Origin: Candidatus Microthrix subdominans
GTDB lineage: Bacteria > Actinomycetota > Acidimicrobiia > Acidimicrobiales > Microtrichaceae
Reading direction: 5' to 3'
Length of the DNA stretch: 64,000 bases
NCBI GenBank assembly: GCA_016719385.1
Contig: JADJZA010000007.1
Span: 744,001 to 808,000, forward strand
Part shown: positions 54,451 through 63,408 of the stretch, one piece after another
Layout: each line of letters begins with the position of its first letter
Numbering within the stretch: the stretch's first letter is position 1
Made by a program: the position numbers and the translations under genes
Notes under the pieces: generated by a model
Databases searched by the model: none
Told to the model about the DNA's origin: nothing
What the model saw: the letters and a program-made list of their open reading frames with translations, nothing else

Positions 54451-55116
54451 ATGACCGAGTCGTCGCCGATCCACCAGCGCCCCTATGTGCCACCGCCCGG
54501 TTCGGTGACCGTGACGTTGATCCGCCATGGCGCGTCCGCCCCGGTCATCCCGGGGCAACGCCACCCGATGTTCGCCGGTCAGGGCAACCCGGCGCTCGAC
54601 CCGATCGGCGTAGAGCAGGCGCAGCGGACGGCCGAGGCCCTGTGCGAGCCCGGTCAGCGGCCCATCGATGCCATCTACACGTCGACGCTGGTGCGCACCC
54701 AGCAGACCGCCGAGCCGTTGGCGGAGCGTCTGGGCCTCACCCCGATCGCCCTGGCCGACCTGCGGGAGGTGTATGTGGGAGAGCTGGAGGGAGGTCTGTT
54801 GCGCGAGGCCGGTGCGGCGGGCGATCCGGTGGTCAAGGCGGCGATGCTCCTCGAGCGCTGGGACACGATCCCCGGCGCAGAGGCCGAGGAGGCGTTCTCC
54901 GAGCGCCTGGCCCGGGGCCTGGCCACCGCCGTCGAGGGGCGGCGAGACCAGCGGGTGGCGCTCGTCGTCCACGGCGGGGTGATCGCCCGCATGCTGGCCG
55001 ACCTGACCGGGGCATCCAACTTCGCGTTCAAGGGTGCCGAGAACGGCTCGGTGTCCGAGTTCGTGCTGCTCGCCGACGGGCGTCGCTGGCTGCGCAGCTA
55101 CAACGTCACGTACTGA
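54451..55116 (+). CDS. histidine phosphatase family protein
   Basis: This 221-residue protein has the phosphohistidine motif LIRHGAS at residues 23-29. A second-strand Arg lies in YTSTLVRTQQTAEPLAERL, and a C-terminal His in LVVHGGVIARML. These are the catalytic elements of the phosphoglycerate-mutase-like fold. It probably dephosphorylates a small metabolite. The gene is divergent from the Rieske oxygenase, sharing a 162-bp gap. Its position gives little further clue. Confidence 0.9.
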   Translation: MTESSPIHQRPYVPPPGSVTVTLIRHGASAPVIPGQRHPMFAGQGNPALDPIGVEQAQRTAEALCEPGQRPIDAIYTSTLVRTQQTAEPLAERLGLTPIALADLREVYVGELEGGLLREAGAAGDPVVKAAMLLERWDTIPGAEAEEAFSERLARGLATAVEGRRDQRVALVVHGGVIARMLADLTGASNFAFKGAENGSVSEFVLLADGRRWLRSYNVTY

Positions 55117-55128
55117 GCGCCGACACCC

Positions 55129-55320
55129 GTGAGGTTGGGCATCGCCCGGACCCTGCTGTTCGGGTGGCCGGCCTACCTGCTGGTCGGCCTCACCGGATCC
55201 GAGCGCCGCGGTCGCAGTAACCACTTCTGGCCGGTCCAGCCCTTCGACACCGAGCTGTTTCCGGCTCGCTGGCACCGGCGGGTGTGGGCGTCGGCGGCCG
55301 GGGTAGCGGTCGTCGTCGGC
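55129..55320 (+). pseudogene. possible remnant of a fatty acid desaturase-type membrane protein
   Basis: A GTG start 12 bp after the phosphatase gene opens a frame whose first 64 residues look real. They include TLLFGWPAYLLVGLTGSERRG, then a SNHFWP segment and a PARWHRRVWAS segment, resembling an internal part of omega-6-type desaturases. Downstream the frame lies over the 3' end of the convergent serine hydrolase gene and loses any family resemblance. None of the histidine boxes is present. It appears to be a leftover piece, though a short hypothetical gene is possible. Confidence 0.35.
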
Positions 55321-55356
55321 CTGCGGGGTGACGGGCCTGGACCTGGGCGCATCGCG

Positions 55357-56523
55357 TCAGCCAGAGACCGAGTCGGCCACCTTCGACGCGATCGATATGG
55401 TGCGTCGCGCCTCGCGCAGGTTGTTGGCGTCGATGCCCGAGGTGACGAACCCCATCGACAGGCCGGTGTCGGGGTCGGCCCAGGAGATCTGGCCGCCGGC
55501 GCCGTTGTGCCCAAACGTCCGTGGTGAGCAGCCGGCGCCGAAGCCGCGCAGCGTGAAGTTGGCGTCGTCCCCGGCGATGATCAGCCCGGCGGACCGGTTG
55601 GCGGCGAAGCCGAGCATCGGGTCGGGCAAGTTGACGAGGATCTCCTGGGTGGCCAGGCGAAGCACTTCGGGATCCCACATCCCGTCGGGGTTGGCCATCA
55701 GCGCCTGGTAGTAGCGAGCCAGGTCGGCGGCGGTGGCCACGCCGCCCGCACCGGGTACGCCGACGGCCCGAACCCCCGGTTTGGCGAACATCGTGAGCAC
55801 CTCGGGGGTGACCTCGCCCAGGTCGAAGCTGTCGGTGCCGAACACCGCCCGCAACTCGTCGGGGGAGGGCGGCTCGCCGACGGCGACCGGGTTGGCGATC
55901 GGGCCTTGAGCCTCGGGCGGCTGCCCCAGCCCGAACGTGAGCCCCAGCGGTCGGCACAGGCGCTCGTCGATCGCCTCGCCCAGGGGCTGGCCAAGAATCG
56001 CTTCGGCCACCGCCCCCAGTACCCAATGCCCGGACGTCGGGTGATACTCGAAGTGGGTCCCCGGCTCGGTGTCCAGGCGCCATCGGGCAAACGCCTCGTT
56101 GCGCCCCTCGGCCGAGTCCCAGAGCGGCGGTCCCAGCGGGGCGTGGGGAAAGCCGCCGGTGTGGGTGAGCAGGTGGGCGATCGTCACCGCGTTCTTGCCG
56201 TTGGCCCCGAACGACGGGACATAACGGGCGGCGGGATCGTCCAGAGCCAGGCGTCCCTCGCCGAGCAGCTGCCAGATCACCCCGCCGGTGAATGCCTTCG
56301 TGCACGAATACACCACGAAGCGGTCGGTGGTCGTCGCCGAGCCGAAGCTGACGTCGAGTATCAGTTGTCCGTGCCGGGCCACCGCCAGCTGAGCGGCGGG
56401 GAGTCGTCCCGTGTCGACCTCTGCCTGGATGCGGTCGGCCGCTCGCTGCAGGCCGGCCGGGTCGACGCCCAGCGACTCGGGATCGGCGGCGGTCCGCCCG
56501 GCGTCGGTCATGGGCACACGCAT
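55357..56523 (-). CDS. beta-lactamase-fold serine hydrolase (class C/EstB-like)
   Basis: This 388-residue protein has the S-x-x-K motif SCTK near residue 73. YHPTSGHW stands at the position of the Y-x-N/S loop, and FGHNGAGG lies near the third motif. These mark the EstB/class C beta-lactamase-like hydrolases, mostly esterases. No signal peptide is seen, so it is probably cytoplasmic. Both an ATG at 56523 and one at 56511 fit. It is convergent with the remnant at 55129-55320. Confidence 0.88.
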   Translation of the reverse strand: MRVPMTDAGRTAADPESLGVDPAGLQRAADRIQAEVDTGRLPAAQLAVARHGQLILDVSFGSATTTDRFVVYSCTKAFTGGVIWQLLGEGRLALDDPAARYVPSFGANGKNAVTIAHLLTHTGGFPHAPLGPPLWDSAEGRNEAFARWRLDTEPGTHFEYHPTSGHWVLGAVAEAILGQPLGEAIDERLCRPLGLTFGLGQPPEAQGPIANPVAVGEPPSPDELRAVFGTDSFDLGEVTPEVLTMFAKPGVRAVGVPGAGGVATAADLARYYQALMANPDGMWDPEVLRLATQEILVNLPDPMLGFAANRSAGLIIAGDDANFTLRGFGAGCSPRTFGHNGAGGQISWADPDTGLSMGFVTSGIDANNLREARRTISIASKVADSVSG

Positions 56524-56547
56524 GTGGTCATGTCGAGCGGTGGGCGG

Positions 56548-57036
56548 TCAGCCCGGAAAGTTGGCTTGGGCCTCGGCAACGACGGCGAGTGCCTCGTCCC
56601 GGCTGTGCCAGCCACCAACCTTGACGTACTTACCCGGCTCGAGATCCTTGTACACCTCGAAGAAGTGGCTGATTTCGGCCAGCAGATGCTCGGGTAGGTC
56701 GCCGATGTCGCTGTACTGATCCTGGCGGTGATCGCCGTGCAGGACGCACAGGATCTTCTCATCGCGGCCTGCCTCGTCGTGCATCATCATCATGCCGACC
56801 ACCCGAACCCGCAGGTGAACGCCGGGGTAGGTGGGCTCGCTGAGCAGCACCAACACATCGAGCGGGTCGCCGTCGTTGGCGAGCGTATTGGGAAAGAACC
56901 CGTACTCGACCGGATAGACCGTCGCCTGAAACAGCAGTCGGTCCAACCAGACGTCGCCGGTGTCATGATCGATCTCGTACTTGTTGCGCGACCCCCGGGG
57001 GATCTCGACGACAACCTCGAACCATTCGTCAGTCAC
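56548..57036 (-). CDS. ppa: inorganic pyrophosphatase
   Basis: This 162-residue family I pyrophosphatase has EIPRGSRNKYEIDHDTG, YPVEYGFFPNTLANDGDPLDVLVL and a late KDLEPGKYVKV. The D-x-D-P-x-D signature coordinates Mg2+. It hydrolyses pyrophosphate made by polymerases and by the acyl-CoA ligases of this region. It begins with GTG and ends 24 bp before the serine hydrolase gene on the same strand. Confidence 0.97.
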   Translation of the reverse strand: MTDEWFEVVVEIPRGSRNKYEIDHDTGDVWLDRLLFQATVYPVEYGFFPNTLANDGDPLDVLVLLSEPTYPGVHLRVRVVGMMMMHDEAGRDEKILCVLHGDHRQDQYSDIGDLPEHLLAEISHFFEVYKDLEPGKYVKVGGWHSRDEALAVVAEAQANFPG

Positions 57037-57065
57037 CGGTGCAACCTAGCGCTTTGTCTCTCGGC

Positions 57066-57680
57066 TCAACGCCGGGGGTCGGCGGGGTGGTCCGGCAGTT
57101 CGGCCGCACGGATCCCGCGCAGGCCAAACCAGACGAGTTCGGACACCTGCGCTGCCAACTCGGCGTGGTCGATGCTGGCGGGTTTGGCGATCCAGCGCCG
57201 ACAGGTGCTTTCGGCCATGCCGACGATGCCGTGGGCGAGCAGCACGCGACGCTCGCGGGTGAGGCCGCTGATCACGATGTTGTCGGCCACCAGGTCCGCA
57301 ATCGCATCCTCCACCCGATGTGCTGCGGCCAAAAAGTCGGGTTCGCGCCGAGTACCGGCCGAGAAGAGCAGATCGAAGGCCGCCCGGTTGTGGTCGACCC
57401 AGGCGAAGTAGGCGTCGAAGCCATGCTCGAGCTGTTGGCGGGTGGAGGACTGGTCCACTGTCGCCTTGGCGATCACGCTGGACAGGTCGGCGCCGATCTC
57501 GGCGAGCAATTCCAGGAACAGCTCGCGCTTGGAGGAGAAATGTTGGTAGAGCACCGGCTTGGTGACGCCCGCCGCCTCGGCGAGGTCGTTCATCGAGGTC
57601 GCATGAAACCCCCGCTCGCCGAAGATATCGAGGGCCACGCCCAACAACTGGCGGCGGCGGGCTGCGGCGGGAAGGCGCAT
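57066..57680 (-). CDS. TetR/AcrR-family regulator with its own palindromic operator
   Basis: This 204-residue TetR regulator has the N-terminal HTH: RRRQLLGVALDIFGERGFHATSM, then AEAAGVTKPVLYQHFSSKREL at about residues 30-50. The C-terminal domain resembles TetR_C groups with a helix around residues 90-160. Its ATG lies 15 bp from a 22-bp palindrome at 57696-57717. This is probably an autoregulatory site that also covers the divergent polysaccharide deacetylase promoter. The ligand is unknown. Confidence 0.9.
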   Translation of the reverse strand: MRLPAAARRRQLLGVALDIFGERGFHATSMNDLAEAAGVTKPVLYQHFSSKRELFLELLAEIGADLSSVIAKATVDQSSTRQQLEHGFDAYFAWVDHNRAAFDLLFSAGTRREPDFLAAAHRVEDAIADLVADNIVISGLTRERRVLLAHGIVGMAESTCRRWIAKPASIDHAELAAQVSELVWFGLRGIRAAELPDHPADPRR

Positions 57681-57695
57681 GGCCTCAGGATAGCT

Positions 57696-57717
57696 GTAGT
57701 TACCGCACGGTAACTAC
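57696..57717. promoter_or_regulatory. 22-bp palindromic operator between TetR and deacetylase genes
   Basis: Arms GTAGTTACCG (57696-57705) and CGGTAACTAC (57708-57717) are exact complements around a CA dinucleotide. It lies 15 bp from the TetR start and 47 bp from the deacetylase GTG at 57765. It is a very strong TetR-type site. Confidence 0.85.
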
Positions 57718-57764
57718 GGGTGGGGGCGGACGGCGAAGAGGTTGATCGGGGCTACGATGCCACC

Positions 57765-58742
57765 GTGTCCGGCGGAGTCAGCTTCACCATCGACGTGGAG
57801 GACCACTGGGCCGACCCCTTGGGGGAGCTGCGCTACGAGCAGCTGGCCTGGGAGGTGCTCGGCTGGTTGCAGGGCCTCGGGGTGCGCGGCAGTTGGTACT
57901 TCGTTGGGGAACTGGCTCAGCGTCACGGCGACCTGGTGGCCGCCGTCGCTGCTGCCGGCCACGAGATCGGTGTGCACGGGTGGACCCACACCCCGCTTCC
58001 CGAGCTGTCCCCACAACGGTTCCGCGACGACGTGCGACGGGCCAAGGGGGTGCTCGAAGACCTGGGCGGTAGCCCTGTCATCGGTTTCCGGGCCCCGACG
58101 TACTCGCTGGTGCGGGAGTCGTTGTGGGCCACCGACATCCTCGCCGAGGAGGGCTACGCCTACTCCTCGGGTGTGTCGTCGCGTCGCAACCCGCTCTGGT
58201 GGTACCCCGGAGTTCCGCCCCACCCGTTTCGTTGGCCCTCGGGGCTGCTCGAGACCTCGGGCGAGTTCGCCAGGGTCGGGCGCTACGTCTATTACTTCGG
58301 CGGGGGGACTTTTCTGCGGGCCACGCCCTGGTGGATGGTGCGCGAGGGCTTCGCCCGCTGGGCGGACGAGGGCGTTGCCTTTCTGTATTGCCACCCCTAT
58401 GACTTCGATCCGGGCGAGGAACGCTTCCGGATCCCCGACGTTCCGGCGGTGCTCGCGCCCCTGCTGTGGGCCGGCCGCCGCAACACGTGGAGCCGGGTTG
58501 AGGCACTGCTGCAGAACGCTGCGGCACCGCTCGCAGAACGCTTGGACGAGGTGGCGGCGCTGGCCAGCGCCGGTCGGGCCGACCCGATCTCGCTGGCCGA
58601 AGACGGCACGGTCACCGGGGCGCGGCCCTGGGCCGGCCGTGGGGCGCTGCGGGTGCAGGCGGGATCGTCGCTCGGCGGGTTGCGCCACACCTGGCTGGGC
58701 CCGCGACCGGGCTCGCTACCAAAGGAGTTCTCCCATGGCTGA
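57765..58742 (+). CDS. polysaccharide deacetylase family protein
   Basis: This 325-residue protein has the NodB-type fold. SFTIDVEDHW gives the catalytic Asp, HEIGVHGWTHT the metal-binding His pair, and GFRAPTYSL the later Arg/Pro segment. Deacetylases of this group act on N-acetylglucosamine or related sugars in exopolysaccharide assembly. The GTG giving MSGGVSF is preferred; another GTG at 57720 would add 15 residues. It shares a control region with the TetR gene. Its stop overlaps the ATG of the next small membrane protein. Confidence 0.88.
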   Translation: MSGGVSFTIDVEDHWADPLGELRYEQLAWEVLGWLQGLGVRGSWYFVGELAQRHGDLVAAVAAAGHEIGVHGWTHTPLPELSPQRFRDDVRRAKGVLEDLGGSPVIGFRAPTYSLVRESLWATDILAEEGYAYSSGVSSRRNPLWWYPGVPPHPFRWPSGLLETSGEFARVGRYVYYFGGGTFLRATPWWMVREGFARWADEGVAFLYCHPYDFDPGEERFRIPDVPAVLAPLLWAGRRNTWSRVEALLQNAAAPLAERLDEVAALASAGRADPISLAEDGTVTGARPWAGRGALRVQAGSSLGGLRHTWLGPRPGSLPKEFSHG

Positions 58743-59046
58743 TCCCGACGACGCCGCAATCCCTCCGACCGACCCAGTACCGCCGACCGACCCCGTGCTC
58801 GCCAAGCGAGCCCGGGCCTCGGAGCTGGCCAACCTGGGCAAGCGCCTCGGCTACTCGGTGATCCTCATCGCCATCGTCGTGTTTGCCATCGGCGTCATCA
58901 CCGGCTTCGAGGAGTGGATGGTGGTCGTCGTCACCACCTGCCTGGCCTTGTCGGCGGTGTTCCTCGTGCCGGCGGTGATCGTTGGCTACGGAGTGAGCGC
59001 CGCCAACCGTGAAGAGCGGGAGGAACGGGCGCAGCGGGCCGGCTGA
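58735..59046 (+). CDS. small two-pass membrane protein
   Basis: This 103-residue protein has a proline- and aspartate-rich N-terminal stretch of about 20 residues. Two membrane helices follow (YSVILIAIVVFAIGVIT and VVVVTTCLALSAVFLVPAVIV) and a charged tail NREEREERAQRAG. AAAGGAG lies 7 bp before the ATG. The start overlaps the deacetylase stop by 8 bp. The function is unknown, but it is likely linked to the deacetylase in the envelope. Confidence 0.72.
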   Translation: MADPDDAAIPPTDPVPPTDPVLAKRARASELANLGKRLGYSVILIAIVVFAIGVITGFEEWMVVVVTTCLALSAVFLVPAVIVGYGVSAANREEREERAQRAG

Positions 59047-59077
59047 GCCGCCGTCCGCCGAAACCGGTCGCCCCTGC

Positions 59078-59977
59078 TCAGGCCCGCCGACGGCGCAGTT
59101 CGGGTGCCAGCCGGGCAGCAGCGTCCATCTGAGTGTCTCCCTCGAGATAGCGGCAGACGTCGAGGTAGCGCCGGGCCTCGGCCACATCGTGGAGGCGAAA
59201 GATGCGCTGGCCTCCGGATCGCAGGTGGCCGAGCACCGCCAGGGTGCCGGCCAGGCGCTGGTCGGGCGGCGACTCGGTCATGACGCCGATCACATCCTTG
59301 CGGGAGATCGCCATGAGAACCGGGACGCCCAGCGCATCGAACTCGGAGGCCCGTCGCAGGAGCTCCAGGCTCTGGGCCGGGGTTTTGGCCAGGTCGATGC
59401 CTGGATCGATGATCGTGGCCTCAAGGGCGCCCGGCACGGAGCCGAGCTCGTCGAGCTGAGCGCGGAAGTAGACGCCAACGTCCTCGACGACGTCGCCGTA
59501 ACGATCGTTCTCGAGCAGCTTGGTCTTGGGGGCTCCAGGGTTGTGGGTGATCACGTGTAATGCGTCGTGGCGCACAGCCAGGGCGGCGAACTCGGCGTGT
59601 TGGGCGCCGATGATGTTGTTGAGCACGGACGCGCCGGCCTGCAGGGCAGCCTCGGCCACCTCCAGACGGTAGGTATCGACCGACAGCGGCACCTGCGGGA
59701 GCTCGGCGGCCAAAGCTTCGATCACCGGAAGCACGCGGGTGAGTTCCTCGTCGATGCTGATCTCGGCAACCGCTGGGGAGGCGGTCTGGCCACCGATGTC
59801 GAGCAGGTCGGCGCCAGCGTCGACCAATTCGGTCGCCTCTGCGATCACCGCTTCGGGGCCCATCGTGGCTCGCGGATCGGAAAACGAATCGGCGTTGGCG
59901 TTGACGATGCCCATGATCAACGGGCCGTCGTCGTGGGCGAGCAGGGAACCGTGCGGCCGGGCGGCTGCGGTGGTCAT
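59078..59977 (-). CDS. dihydropteroate synthase-like pterin-binding protein
   Basis: This 299-residue TIM-barrel protein resembles FolP. IMGIVNANADSFSDP is the first signature (FolP has N-x-T-P-D-S-F-S-D) and DLLDIGGQTASP the second. Then come SVDTYRLEVAEAALQAGASVLNNI and ISRKDVIG. In the second signature the usual S-T-R-P arginine is not present. HNPGAPKTKL takes the place of the usual M-H-x-x-G-x-P. It may be a FolP paralogue with another pterin- or aromatic-related role. It lies 17 bp from the next minus-strand gene. Confidence 0.75.
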   Translation of the reverse strand: MTTAAARPHGSLLAHDDGPLIMGIVNANADSFSDPRATMGPEAVIAEATELVDAGADLLDIGGQTASPAVAEISIDEELTRVLPVIEALAAELPQVPLSVDTYRLEVAEAALQAGASVLNNIIGAQHAEFAALAVRHDALHVITHNPGAPKTKLLENDRYGDVVEDVGVYFRAQLDELGSVPGALEATIIDPGIDLAKTPAQSLELLRRASEFDALGVPVLMAISRKDVIGVMTESPPDQRLAGTLAVLGHLRSGGQRIFRLHDVAEARRYLDVCRYLEGDTQMDAAARLAPELRRRRA

Positions 59978-59994
59978 CGGTGCGGAGCAGCCGA

Positions 59995-61581
59995 TCAGGA
60001 ACCGTCGGCGGGTGACGGGTCGTCGTCGGAGCCGGAGGAGCTCTCGGCGTCGCGCGTCGGTCGGCGCCCCCTGGCCGACGCGGGCACCCGCCATCTGCCC
60101 GGCGACGAGTCTTCGGGCACCACGGCGGGGGTGGATTGCGTCTTGAGTGCCTCGTGTTCGGCGGTCAAGGTGCTGTCGTCCGGGACCTCGGGCTCGACGG
60201 TCGGCTCGGGCGGCGGCTCCGGTGGCGGAGCCGCCGGTTCGACGGGAGGAGCGACCGTCGCTGGCGTCGGGTTCATCGTTGGTCGGCGTCGGACCCCGCC
60301 GGGGCGGGTGCCGGGTTCGGGCCGGGACGCCGTGACCTCGGCTGGGGCTGCGGTGGGCGCTGGAGCTGAGATCGTCGGGGGGGCAGGTGCCGGAGCTGGA
60401 GCAGGTTCCGGTGCAGGTGCAGGTGCAGGGGTCGGTGCCAGCAGGTCAGGTGCCGAAGCGGGTACCGGTGCCGGTGCAGGCGTCGGTGCCGGAGTAGGTG
60501 CCGGGTCTCCGTCCGGCCACGGTTCGGACGTCTGGCGGGAATCGACCGCCCTCGACCAGCCAGGCGGCAGGTCGGCATCGTCACCCATCGTGTCCGGTCC
60601 GGGATCGGCCTCGCGTGGCGGAAGGGGCTCGAGGTCGACGACCGCCGACTCGCCGGTGTCGGGCCCCAGCCCCGACGGTGCCGGCCGGATATCGCCCTGG
60701 GTCGGGACCACCCGGCGGCGGGGTCGGCTGGCGGGATCCGGATCGGCCTTGCGTTCGCTCCGGGAGACGCGATGAACGATCACGCTCCCGTCGTCGTCGA
60801 TGGAGTCCGAACCGCTCATGCCCTCGACCTGCGTCCCGACCATGTCGAGTTGGGCTGGCGCGTCGGCCGTGCGCATCGGCACCGGGCGGACGTTGCCGGA
60901 GCTGCCCATCGACACGTGCTCGACCTCCACCCCATGGGTGTTGTCCGCCGGGCCCTGGCCCAGCGTCTCCAGGGCCTCCTGATAGGTCGCCAGCGTCACC
61001 CGTGGGCTGCGCTTTGGCGGTGCGGGGCCACCGATTCGCACCTGCCGCCGACGGAGGATGGCCTGGGTCACCAGGGTGACCCCAACGAGGGCGATCAGGT
61101 CGCCAAAGGAGATCACCAGACCGAACGGAAGCGGGATGACCGCGCCGAGTGGGGTGACGAGGTCTTCGGAGGTAGCCAGATGGCGCGGACCGGTCAGCTC
61201 GACGGTGCCCACTTCCGCCTTGGTCATCGCGCCGGAGGAGACCATGGCGTCGGTCGAGACCGGAGTTCCGCCGTTGACCAGCATGGGGACGAGGTTCATG
61301 GCCAGGCCGACGGCGACGAGCACCATGCCTCCGACGCGTCGGTTCATCCAGGCCACGTACACGAGGGCGGCGACCGAGGCCAGGCCAAGAACGAACGGGA
61401 ACACCCCGGTCCAGCCGAACGCATCGGCGACCACTTGGACGACGATCGCACCGACCGCCACCTCCCACGCGGCGGGTCGCCACTGGAGAAGGTTTCCAAT
61501 GTTGCCGCCGCCGATCAGCCCGATGCCGATGCCCAGGAGGATGGCGAGCAGCACGGGCAGCAGTGCCAAGAGCGCCGACAT
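59995..61581 (-). CDS. DUF5317-type membrane protein with a Pro/Ala-rich tail
   Basis: This 528-residue protein has five or six hydrophobic segments in the first 190 residues (including GLAMNLVPMLVNGGTPVSTDAM, typical of DUF5317). About 340 residues of low-complexity sequence follow, rich in Pro, Ala, Glu and Asp. A PAPAPAP-type stretch lies at about residues 360-410. The tail would be disordered, perhaps as a cell-wall or cytoplasmic scaffold. It is divergent from a crotonase gene and immediately upstream of the DHPS-like gene. The function is unknown. Confidence 0.75.
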   Translation of the reverse strand: MSALLALLPVLLAILLGIGIGLIGGGNIGNLLQWRPAAWEVAVGAIVVQVVADAFGWTGVFPFVLGLASVAALVYVAWMNRRVGGMVLVAVGLAMNLVPMLVNGGTPVSTDAMVSSGAMTKAEVGTVELTGPRHLATSEDLVTPLGAVIPLPFGLVISFGDLIALVGVTLVTQAILRRRQVRIGGPAPPKRSPRVTLATYQEALETLGQGPADNTHGVEVEHVSMGSSGNVRPVPMRTADAPAQLDMVGTQVEGMSGSDSIDDDGSVIVHRVSRSERKADPDPASRPRRRVVPTQGDIRPAPSGLGPDTGESAVVDLEPLPPREADPGPDTMGDDADLPPGWSRAVDSRQTSEPWPDGDPAPTPAPTPAPAPVPASAPDLLAPTPAPAPAPEPAPAPAPAPPTISAPAPTAAPAEVTASRPEPGTRPGGVRRRPTMNPTPATVAPPVEPAAPPPEPPPEPTVEPEVPDDSTLTAEHEALKTQSTPAVVPEDSSPGRWRVPASARGRRPTRDAESSSGSDDDPSPADGS

Positions 61582-61672
61582 GGGGGGCAACGCTAGTTCA
61601 CCCCGACACCGGCGGGCGGCACCCGTCGGCCGAAGCGCTGCGCCGAAGCGGTGACCTGGTTACGGTGCAACC

Positions 61673-62551
61673 GTGAGCGAACCGACCGACCAGCGACGAT
61701 CCGACCGAGCGGCGCCACCACCCGCCTCCGGCGTGCCCGCAACCGATGGGTCCGCCGCCGATCTGCCCGGCGCCGGCATCGACGGCCTCGCCGTCGAGCT
61801 CGACGGGCGCACGCTGTGGGTCACCCTCGACCGCCCGAAGCAGCGCAACTCGTTGACCTGGGCGATGATCACCGGCCTGAAGACGATCTTCGAACAGGTC
61901 CGTAGCGATCGTCGGGTGGGCGCAGTCGTGCTGACCGGTGCCGGTGATCGGGCCTTCTGCTCCGGGGCCGACCTGTCGGGGATGACCGGCGGCTCGGCCT
62001 TTGAGATGCATGAGTCCCGGGGGCAACTGCCCGCCCTGTTCGAGGCGATGTGGGCAAGCGGCACCCCGACGATCGCCGCGGTCAGGGGTTACTGCCTGGC
62101 CGGAGGCATGGGACTGGCCCTCGCCTGCGACCTGGTCGTCGTCGCCGATGACGCGGTGTTCGGCACCCCGGAGATCAACGTGGGCCTCTGGCCCTATGTG
62201 ATCTCGGTGCCGCTCCTGCGTTCGATGCCGCCCAAGCGGGCCCTCGAGCTGATGATGACCGGCCGCCGCATCGACGCCGCCGAAGCCGATCGTTTCGGGT
62301 TCGTGGCCCGTCTGGTCGCCGTCGACGAGCTTCGCAGCGCCACGACCGAGCTGGCGAGGGGCCTGTCGGAGGCGCCGACCGGGGTGATGGCGCTGGGCCG
62401 CGACTCGTTCTACCGGGTGGTCGACGCCTCGGCGACCGACGCCCTCGCCCACCTGCAAGCGATGTTGAGCCTAGGTTCGTCGCTCGACGATGCCACCGAG
62501 GGCACAACCGCCTTCCTCGAGAAGCGCCGACCGAACTGGAGTGGATCGTGA
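61673..62551 (+). CDS. enoyl-CoA hydratase/isomerase
   Basis: This 292-residue crotonase-fold protein has VVLTGAGDRAFCSGADLSGM and RGYCLAGGMGLALACDLVVVADDAVF as the two oxyanion-forming segments. The second is followed by PEINVGLWP, where the catalytic glutamate of hydratases normally lies. A disordered N-terminal 30 residues precede the fold. It overlaps a second, related gene by 4 bp (GTGA). Both would act on enoyl-CoA intermediates. Confidence 0.9.
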   Translation: MSEPTDQRRSDRAAPPPASGVPATDGSAADLPGAGIDGLAVELDGRTLWVTLDRPKQRNSLTWAMITGLKTIFEQVRSDRRVGAVVLTGAGDRAFCSGADLSGMTGGSAFEMHESRGQLPALFEAMWASGTPTIAAVRGYCLAGGMGLALACDLVVVADDAVFGTPEINVGLWPYVISVPLLRSMPPKRALELMMTGRRIDAAEADRFGFVARLVAVDELRSATTELARGLSEAPTGVMALGRDSFYRVVDASATDALAHLQAMLSLGSSLDDATEGTTAFLEKRRPNWSGS

Positions 62552-63315
62552 CCGAACCGACCGAACAGATGCCGGCCCCAGATGCCGTCGTGCTCAGCGA
62601 GCGCCGTGGCGACGTCCAGCTGATAACGATCAACCGGCCCCGGCGGCGCAACGCCCTCGACGCCGAGGCGGTCGAGGCCCTTCACCAGGCGATTGACGCC
62701 GCCGCCGAGTCCGCACCGCGGGTGTTGGTGCTCACCGGCACCGACGGCCATTTCTGCGCCGGTGCCGACATCACCACCACCGAGGACCCCGACTACACGG
62801 TTGGTCTGCGCCACATGCTCGACGCGCTGGTCGGCCTGAGGTTCCCGACCGTGGCCGCTATCGCGGGATCGTGCATGGGCCTGGGCGTGCAGCTGGCCCT
62901 GTCGGTCGACCTCCGGGTAGCGAGCGAGGATGCTCGCTTTGCTGTGCCGGTGGCGCGGCTTGGCCTGCTGACGGACCATCAAACGCTCCAGCGCTTGACG
63001 TTGGCGGTCGGCTGGGGGATGGCGCGTTCCATGGTGCTTGCGGGTGACGTGTTGAACTTCGACGATGCCTGGCGCCTCGGTTTGGTGCAGCGGCGCGGCG
63101 ACCTGGACGATGCGTTGGCGTGGGCCGCCGACATGGCCACCCTGGCGCCGCTGTCCCAGGCCGGCGCCAAGCTGGGTCTCGATCTGCTGGAGAAGCCGGT
63201 CGCCGACCACCCCCGCTACCGGGAGGCATTTCTGGCGGCCTGGGCCTCTGAGGACCTCGCCGAGGGTCGGGCGGCGTTCGCCGAGCGGAGGACCCCGACC
63301 TTTCGGGGCCGGTGA
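62548..63315 (+). CDS. enoyl-CoA hydratase/isomerase (second of a tandem pair)
   Basis: This 255-residue crotonase-family protein has ITINRPRRRNALDAEAV, VLTGTDGHFCAGADIT and GSCMGLGVQLALSVDLRVASEDARFAVPVARLG. The position of the usual catalytic Glu reads VPVARLG, so hydratase activity is doubtful; an isomerase or other role is possible. The GTG start overlaps the stop of the preceding homologue, with which it is translationally coupled. The two are only distantly alike, so they are not a recent duplication. Confidence 0.88.
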   Translation: MTEPTEQMPAPDAVVLSERRGDVQLITINRPRRRNALDAEAVEALHQAIDAAAESAPRVLVLTGTDGHFCAGADITTTEDPDYTVGLRHMLDALVGLRFPTVAAIAGSCMGLGVQLALSVDLRVASEDARFAVPVARLGLLTDHQTLQRLTLAVGWGMARSMVLAGDVLNFDDAWRLGLVQRRGDLDDALAWAADMATLAPLSQAGAKLGLDLLEKPVADHPRYREAFLAAWASEDLAEGRAAFAERRTPTFRGR

Positions 63316-63408
63316 CCCGCACTGCCAACAAAGCTTCCAGTCCGCCACAAATACCGTCAGGGAGGTGAAAGGGTCGAGTCCTGGTCGAGACTCATGACGC
63401 CAAACGGG

